Part shown: piece after piece, positions 59,012 to 64,000 of the stretch
Numbering within the stretch: the first letter of the stretch is position 1
How the letters are laid out: each line of letters starts with the position of its first letter
Assembly: GCF_030813415.1 (NCBI RefSeq)
Contig: NZ_JAUSUF010000005.1
Location: 62,001 to 126,000, forward strand
Reading direction: 5' to 3'
DNA length: 64,000 bases
Origin: Eubacterium multiforme
GTDB taxonomy: Bacteria > Bacillota > Clostridia > Clostridiales > Clostridiaceae
Translations under genes and position numbers: made by a program
Notes under the pieces: model-generated
Database searches by the model: none
What the model was told of the DNA's origin: nothing
Seen by the model: the letters and a program-made list of their open reading frames with translations, nothing else

Positions 59012-59416
59012 ATGAGCATATTTAGTGGAATGAGAATAAGTGCTAGTGGATTAAGTGCTGAAAGATTAAGATTAGATGTAATATCATCAAATATTGCAAA
59101 TTCAAGAACAACTAGAACTAAAAATGGTGGTGCATATGTAAGAAAGGTGGCTGTCTTTTCTGAAAATTATGATAGAAAGTTAGGAATGTTAGGTGTTAAG
59201 GCAGTTAAGTTAGAAAATGATAAATCACCACTTAAAAAAGTTTATAATCCAAACCATCCTGATGCAAATAAGGATGGATATGTAGAATATCCTAATGTTG
59301 ATTTATTAGTTGAGATGTCTGATTTAATAACTGCAGCTAGATCTTATGAATCTAATGTTGATTCTTTAAATGCGCAAAAAAATATGATTTCTAAAGCTTT
59401 AGAAATTGGAAAGTAA
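59012..59416 (+). CDS. flgC: Flagellar basal-body rod protein FlgC
   Basis: 134 residues. N-terminal rod motif [22 protein letters not shown] (core [16 protein letters not shown]) and C-terminal [20 protein letters not shown] (core [14 protein letters not shown]) are both typical. It forms the rod together with FlgB and FliE. In the early operon, 12 bases before fliE. Confidence 0.95.
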   Translation: MSIFSGMRISASGLSAERLRLDVISSNIANSRTTRTKNGGAYVRKVAVFSENYDRKLGMLGVKAVKLENDKSPLKKVYNPNHPDANKDGYVEYPNVDLLVEMSDLITAARSYESNVDSLNAQKNMISKALEIGK

Positions 59417-59428
59417 TAGGGGGATAAA

Positions 59429-59731
59429 ATGAATATAGGATCAGTAGGAGCGTTAAATTCATTAGTAAATAACTTTGATGCACAAAAAGCAGTAGAAACT
59501 AAAGAAAATAGTGGAAACTTTTCTAAAGTGTTAGGTGATGCAATAAATAAAGTAAATGAGCTTCAAGTAACTGCAGATAATAAAGCTGAAAGCCTAATTA
59601 AGGGTGAGAATGTTAATATGCATGATGTTATGTTATCAATGCAAGAAGCACAAGTATCAATGCAATTACTTATAGAAACTAGAAACAAGGTTGTTGAAGC
59701 TTATCAAGAAATAAATAGAATGCAATTATAA
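59429..59731 (+). CDS. fliE: Flagellar hook-basal body protein FliE
   Basis: 100 residues, standard for FliE. C-terminal text MHDVMLSMQEAQVSMQLLIETRNKVVEAYQEI (core DVMLSMQEAQVSMQLLIE) is diagnostic. FliE links the MS ring to the rod. Preceded by a GGGG ribosome site and followed by fliF. Confidence 0.95.
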   Translation: MNIGSVGALNSLVNNFDAQKAVETKENSGNFSKVLGDAINKVNELQVTADNKAESLIKGENVNMHDVMLSMQEAQVSMQLLIETRNKVVEAYQEINRMQL

Positions 59732-59756
59732 AAGTCTTTAATAAAAGGAAGATAGT

Positions 59757-61286
59757 ATGCAAAATAATTTAATAGATAAAATAAAAGGTTTTTCTAAAAA
59801 TTCAGTAGAAAAGGTCAAAAATTTAAAACTTGGTACTAAAGTTGCCATAGGTATTGGAATAGTAACATTAATATTAGCATTAATGTTTACTATAAATTAC
59901 AGCAGAAAAAATAAATATAAAGTATTATTTTCAGGACTAGATTCTGCAGATGCTGCAAATGTCACAAAGTCTTTAGAAGATAAAAAAGTTGATACAAAAA
60001 TAGAGGGAGATTCAATTCTTGTACCTAAAGATCAAGTAGATAAATTGAGAATAGAATTATCTCCAAACATAACCAATGGTTCAAAGGGATTTGAATTAAT
60101 GGATAAGGGTTCAAATCTTTCTATGACAGATGAAGAATTCAAAATAGAAAAGACCAGGATGATACAAGGAGAACTAGAAAAAACTATAAAAACATTTCCT
60201 GGTGTAAATAATGCAAGAGTACATATAACCCAAGGGGAACAGTCAGTATTTAATGGAAAAGGTAAAGATGGAAAAGCGGCTGTTTATATTTCTTTAAAAG
60301 ATGGAGGAACATTAGATAAAAGCCAAATAAAATCCATAATAGCATTAGTTTCAGCTAGTGGAATTAATATTCCTAAAAAAAATGTAGAGGTAATAGATCA
60401 AAATATGGATTTACTATCAGAGGGAATATATGATGAGTCTGGAAAGGTTGCTAATGCAGCTGGTTTAACAGGAACAAAAAATGCTGAAAAGCAATTAAGT
60501 GAAGAATTAAAAAAGAGAGTAAAATCAATGCTTGAACCTATTTTTGGAGAAGGTAAGGTTGAAGTTGGTATAAATGCTACTTTAAATTCTAAAACTGTAG
60601 AAAAAAATGAGCTTAAACTAGATCCTAAAAAAGTTATTTCATCTTCTACAAAGAGTGAAAATTCAGCTACTGATGAAAATACTAAAGGATCACCAGTTGA
60701 TAATAATATGAATAATACTGCAAATGCAAAATCTCAAGATAATAAATCCAAAGAAGAATCAATTAAATATGAAATAGGAAAAAGTGAAACAAAAACATTA
60801 GCTCCTCCAGGAGATGTAAATCGTATAACTGCTTCTATTGCAATTGATGGAAATATTACTAATGATGTAATGAGAAATGTAGAAGATATGGTAGAGTCTG
60901 CAATTGGGATGGATGCAAAAAGAGGAGATAGCATATCTGTTGTTGGTATGAATTTTGCTAAGGGCAAAGTAGATGATATTAATGATGGAAAAGCAAAAAA
61001 ATTAAATATAACTCCTATAAAGATAGCAATAGCAGTAGTACTTATAATGCTTTTAGCTGCAGGATTTATAATATTTAAGAAAAAAGGTAAGAAAACAGAC
61101 ATAGAAGATGAAGAAGATATGTCAAAGGAAACAGAATACTTTGCTAATTTATTAAAAACAAAAGATAAGGAAAGTGAATTAGACAATGATGATTCTGAAG
61201 AAAATATTGAAGAAGAAGTTAAGAAGTTAGCCTCAAATAATCCAGATGAAGTAAGTGAATTAATAAAGAGATGGCTAAATGATTAG
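59757..61286 (+). CDS. fliF: Flagellar M-ring protein FliF
   Basis: 509 residues. Two membrane helices bracket the protein: about 28-46 (VAIGIGIVTLILALMFTIN) and about 420-442 (IAIAVVLIMLLAAGFIIF). The ring-building domains include FSGLDSADAANVTKSLE and MIQGELEKTIKTFPGVNNARVH (core EKTIKTFPGVNNARVHI). The Asn/Ser/Lys-rich region (about 290-330) is a flexible loop. The C-terminal tail (VSELIKRWLND) binds FliG. Central platform of the motor and export gate. Confidence 0.95.
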   Translation: MQNNLIDKIKGFSKNSVEKVKNLKLGTKVAIGIGIVTLILALMFTINYSRKNKYKVLFSGLDSADAANVTKSLEDKKVDTKIEGDSILVPKDQVDKLRIELSPNITNGSKGFELMDKGSNLSMTDEEFKIEKTRMIQGELEKTIKTFPGVNNARVHITQGEQSVFNGKGKDGKAAVYISLKDGGTLDKSQIKSIIALVSASGINIPKKNVEVIDQNMDLLSEGIYDESGKVANAAGLTGTKNAEKQLSEELKKRVKSMLEPIFGEGKVEVGINATLNSKTVEKNELKLDPKKVISSSTKSENSATDENTKGSPVDNNMNNTANAKSQDNKSKEESIKYEIGKSETKTLAPPGDVNRITASIAIDGNITNDVMRNVEDMVESAIGMDAKRGDSISVVGMNFAKGKVDDINDGKAKKLNITPIKIAIAVVLIMLLAAGFIIFKKKGKKTDIEDEEDMSKETEYFANLLKTKDKESELDNDDSEENIEEEVKKLASNNPDEVSELIKRWLND

Positions 61287-61298
61287 GGGAGGTATTAA

Positions 61299-62351
61299 GT
61301 GTACAAGAACGAAGAAAAAAATCAAAAACCGTATGATTTTAAAAGTTTAAGTTTAAAAAATATTAGTGGGCCTAAAAAGGCTGCTGTTTTACTTATGACA
61401 TTAGGTGCTGATATATCCTCTAATATATTAAAGAAACTATCAGATAAACAAATACAAAAGATAGGTGTAGAGATAGCTAATATAAATAATGTTACAGCTG
61501 AAGAAAGAAAAATGATATTAAAGGAATTCTTAAATGAAAGAAAAAGCAAAAATTTCTCTATAGAGGGTGGAATTGAGTATGCAAATTCTTTATTAAGAGG
61601 AGCCTTTGATGAAAATAAGGCTAATAAGCTTATGGAAGGTATAAAATATGATGCCTATAATAAAGTATTTACTACAGCAAGAAAATCTGATGCTAAAACA
61701 ATAAAAGCATGTATTGCAGGAGAAAGTCCACAAACTATTGCAATAATACTTGCTTACATTCAATCAGAAAAATCTGCTGAAATATTATCTGGATTAGATG
61801 AAAACTTACAAAGGGAAGTTGCACTGAAACTTGGAACAATTTCTAAAATATCACCTATTGTAATAAGAGCTGTGGATAATGTTTTAACTAAAAAGCTTAA
61901 TTCTAAGAAAAATGGTAATATGGATGAATCAACAGGGGTTGATAATCTTCTAAATATACTTCCTAAAGTTGATGGAAAAACAGAAAAGAATATTATTAAT
62001 TATTTAGAAAATGAAAATAATACATTAGCTAATGAAATTAAAGCTCATATGTTTACTTTTGAAGATATAGTAAACCTTGATAAGATTTCAGTACAAAAGG
62101 TATTAAAGTATGTAAATGTAAAAGATTTATCAATAGCATTAAAAGATGCTAATGATAGCATTATAAATACTATATTAGAAAACCAATCTATTAGGGCAGC
62201 AGAGGAACTTAAAGAAGAGATTGAATTACTTGGCAAGGTAAAAGTATCACAGGTAGATGACGCTAAGAGAAAAATTGTAAATGTAGTTAGAAAGCTTGAA
62301 AAAGATGGCGTTATAAGTAGTAGAAAAGGGGAGGAAGAAACCCTTGTCTAG
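61299..62351 (+). CDS. fliG: Flagellar motor switch protein FliG
   Basis: 350 residues, three-domain FliG. N-terminal text KKAAVLLMTLGADISSNILKKLSDKQIQKIG binds FliF; the middle has ESPQTIAIILAYIQSEKSAEIL (core ESPQTIAIILAYIQ). The C-terminal domain contacts the stator with charged helices (NQSIRAAEELKEEIELLGKVK). The start is GTG 61299, with GGGGAGG 6 bases upstream. It overlaps fliH by 8 bases. Confidence 0.94.
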   Translation: MYKNEEKNQKPYDFKSLSLKNISGPKKAAVLLMTLGADISSNILKKLSDKQIQKIGVEIANINNVTAEERKMILKEFLNERKSKNFSIEGGIEYANSLLRGAFDENKANKLMEGIKYDAYNKVFTTARKSDAKTIKACIAGESPQTIAIILAYIQSEKSAEILSGLDENLQREVALKLGTISKISPIVIRAVDNVLTKKLNSKKNGNMDESTGVDNLLNILPKVDGKTEKNIINYLENENNTLANEIKAHMFTFEDIVNLDKISVQKVLKYVNVKDLSIALKDANDSIINTILENQSIRAAEELKEEIELLGKVKVSQVDDAKRKIVNVVRKLEKDGVISSRKGEEETLV

Positions 62352-63096
62352 ATTTACTGGTGTATTAAGAAGTGAAAATGTTGAAGTAAAAGGTAAGGTA
62401 ATTTTAAAGGAATCTCAAGAAAATGGTTTTTTAAATGCTGAACAAAAGATGATTTTAGAAAAAGAAAATATAGAAAATAAAATTATAGAAGCAAAAAAAC
62501 AATATGAAAAGATAATTATTGAAACAGAAAAGAAAAAGGACAACATAATTAAGGAAGCAAATGAAAAGTCTAAGACTATTGAGAAAAAAGCCTATGAAGA
62601 GGGCTACAATCAAGGATTAAAAAATGGCTATGAAGATGGTTATAAGGAAGCTTATGAAGAAAATATAGAAAAAGCTATTTCTGAAAGTGAAAAGATTAAG
62701 GAAGATGGATATAATACATTACTTAAAATAAATGAAAGTATAGCTAAATATATTGAAGAAAAGAAACATGATATATTAAATATTTCTATTAAAATTGCAG
62801 AACAAGTTCTTAAAGAGAAATTTGAAGAAAGTGATTCTATGAATAAGATGCTTATAAAAATAATTGAAGAATATAGCCTTAAAAAAGACTTGATAATAAA
62901 AGTTAATCCTAATTACATAGAAAAATTACAAATAAGTATAGATAAAATGATTAATGAATCAAAATCAAATCAAAAAGTATTTGTTATTCCAGATAGTAGT
63001 ATAGAAAAAGGAAATGCACAGATAGATATAGGTAATGGAAAGTTAACTGTAGGACTAGATGTGGTACTAGATAAAGTGAAAAGTGAACTGTTATAG
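62344..63096 (+). CDS. fliH: Flagellar assembly protein FliH
   Basis: 250 residues. TTG 62344 start inside the end of fliG, with AGGGGAGG 9 bases upstream. A long charged coiled coil (about 35-130) includes the family glycine-rich heptads ([20 protein letters not shown]), followed by the C-terminal regulatory domain that binds and restrains the ATPase FliI ([38 protein letters not shown]). Next gene is fliI. Confidence 0.9.
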   Translation: MSRFTGVLRSENVEVKGKVILKESQENGFLNAEQKMILEKENIENKIIEAKKQYEKIIIETEKKKDNIIKEANEKSKTIEKKAYEEGYNQGLKNGYEDGYKEAYEENIEKAISESEKIKEDGYNTLLKINESIAKYIEEKKHDILNISIKIAEQVLKEKFEESDSMNKMLIKIIEEYSLKKDLIIKVNPNYIEKLQISIDKMINESKSNQKVFVIPDSSIEKGNAQIDIGNGKLTVGLDVVLDKVKSELL

Positions 63097-63104
63097 GAGG
63101 GTAT

Positions 63105-64000
63105 ATGATATCTTTAGATTTTGATAAAGAACTAATAAAAATTTCAAATATAACTCCATTTATATCAGAAGGAAAAGTTGAGAAGGTAATAGGTCTTACT
63201 ATTGAAGTGTCAGGATTAAAGGCATCTGTTGGAGAACTTTGTACTATATATAATGTAAGCAACACTCCAATAAATTGTGAAGTTGTTGGATTTAAAGAAT
63301 CCCAAATAATACTTATGCCTTTAGGAAATTTAGTTGGAATTGGACCAGGATGCAAAGTAATAGCAAGTGGAAATCCTTGCAGCGTTAAGTGTAGTGACAA
63401 ACTTTTGGGAAAAGTAATTGATCCTTTAGGGAATCCAATAGATGGAAGCAGAATATTAGGGGGAGAATTATGCAGCTTATTTAAGACTCCACCTGATCCT
63501 ATGAAGAGAAAGAGAATTAAAAATGTTATGCCAACAGGTATAAAAGCTATTGATGGATTTATTACCTGTGGTGAAGGGCAAAGAATTGGTATTTTTGCAG
63601 GAAGTGGTGTTGGTAAAAGTACAACCCTTGGAATGATAGCAAGGTCTGCAGAGGCAGAAGTTAATGTTATTGCATTAATAGGGGAAAGAGGTAGAGAAGT
63701 TCTGGATTTCATAGAAAGAGATTTAGGGGAAGAAGGAATGAAAAAGTCAGTTGTAGTTTGCGCAACATCAGATAAGCCACCTTTAGTTAGATTAAAGGGA
63801 GCATTAACTGCAACATCTATTGCAGAATACTTTAGAGATCAAGGTAAAAAAGTAATACTTATGATGGACTCTGTTACAAGATTTGCAATGGCACAAAGAG
63901 AAATTGGATTAGCTATAGGAGAGCCGCCAGCTCAAAAAGGATATACTCCATCTGTTTTTGCTGAACTACCAAAGTTAATGGAGAGAAGTGGCTTATCAGA
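63105..64000 (+). CDS. fliI: Flagellum-specific ATPase FliI (3' end beyond window)
   Basis: Partial; 298 codons are visible from ATG 63105, preceded by AGGAGGG. The ATPase core has Walker A GSGVGKST (166-173), Walker B text [19 protein letters not shown] and the [20 protein letters not shown] segment typical of the F1-like export ATPases. FliI unloads and unfolds export cargo for the flagellar type III apparatus and works with FliH, encoded just upstream. The gene runs off the right edge, so length and C terminus are unknown. Confidence 0.94.
   Translation, partial: MISLDFDKELIKISNITPFISEGKVEKVIGLTIEVSGLKASVGELCTIYNVSNTPINCEVVGFKESQIILMPLGNLVGIGPGCKVIASGNPCSVKCSDKLLGKVIDPLGNPIDGSRILGGELCSLFKTPPDPMKRKRIKNVMPTGIKAIDGFITCGEGQRIGIFAGSGVGKSTTLGMIARSAEAEVNVIALIGERGREVLDFIERDLGEEGMKKSVVVCATSDKPPLVRLKGALTATSIAEYFRDQGKKVILMMDSVTRFAMAQREIGLAIGEPPAQKGYTPSVFAELPKLMERSGLS

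Overview
The window is about 64 kb of a very AT-rich chromosome with strong AGA-arginine codon bias, purine-rich Shine-Dalgarno sites and frequent GTG/TTG starts. The gene content fits an anaerobic, motile, spore-forming Clostridium (sensu stricto, cluster I): butyrate formation (ptb-buk), a glycyl-radical enzyme operon, GapN, class I fumarase, CwlD-like and SleB-like cell-wall hydrolases, the CdaA/CdaR pair, and a large flagellar locus. This placement is inferred from gene families; I could not run a database search. No tRNA, rRNA, CRISPR array, transposase or prophage was seen.

Layout. 1-2 kb: end of the ecfT-truA-rplM-rpsI translation block, with a consensus promoter and an L13-type leader. 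2-4.7 kb: a TetR-type regulator and oleate hydratase, with unusual CGT arginine codons that suggest transfer. A 54-base IS3-like inverted-repeat element splits the terminator that follows. 4.8-18 kb: two ABC exporters, a Na/phosphate transporter, CwlD-like amidase, fumarase, YitT, a two-component system and an ArsC/Spx-like protein. 18.7-24.3 kb: class I ribonucleotide reductase with candidate NrdR boxes, then PTS enzyme I. 24.3-29.3 kb: DeoR regulator, radical-SAM activase, dehydratase-type glycyl-radical enzyme and fructose-6-phosphate aldolase, plausibly an anhydrohexitol-phosphate pathway. 29.5-37.8 kb: paired half-size chromate transporters, heme oxygenase, isoaspartyl dipeptidase, an orphan degenerate ABC ATPase, a siroheme reductase, a small protein and GapN. 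37.8-45.6 kb: a SleB-like hydrolase, an unknown membrane-anchored protein, cdaA-cdaR, an FAD protein, and ptb-buk with a Rex-like site.

45.9-64 kb is flagellar. A mini-operon (lytic transglycosylase, YaaR, FliN-like) precedes a late operon that opens with a textbook sigma-28 promoter: flgM, flgN, flgK, flgL, fliW, csrA, fliS, fliD and a FliT-like gene. A second sigma-28 promoter precedes four tandem flagellin genes. Each flagellin leader carries a CsrA-type hairpin (GACA-NGGA-TGTC), and a second GGA lies in the Shine-Dalgarno site, so the FliW-CsrA-flagellin feedback circuit appears to act on all four. The early operon (flgB, flgC, fliE, fliF, fliG, fliH, fliI...) lies behind a c-di-GMP-I riboswitch and a terminator. 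The early and late halves of flagellar assembly are therefore gated by different signals: c-di-GMP on one side, FlgM/sigma-28 plus CsrA/FliW on the other.

The observations most worth following are the CsrA hairpin array, the mosaic flagellin copies, the c-di-GMP riboswitch with a possible alternative pairing, the direct-repeat operator of the glycyl-radical operon, the IS-like element nested in a terminator loop, the Shine-Dalgarno-masking inverted repeat before the SleB-like gene, and the ABC ATPase with three altered catalytic motifs.
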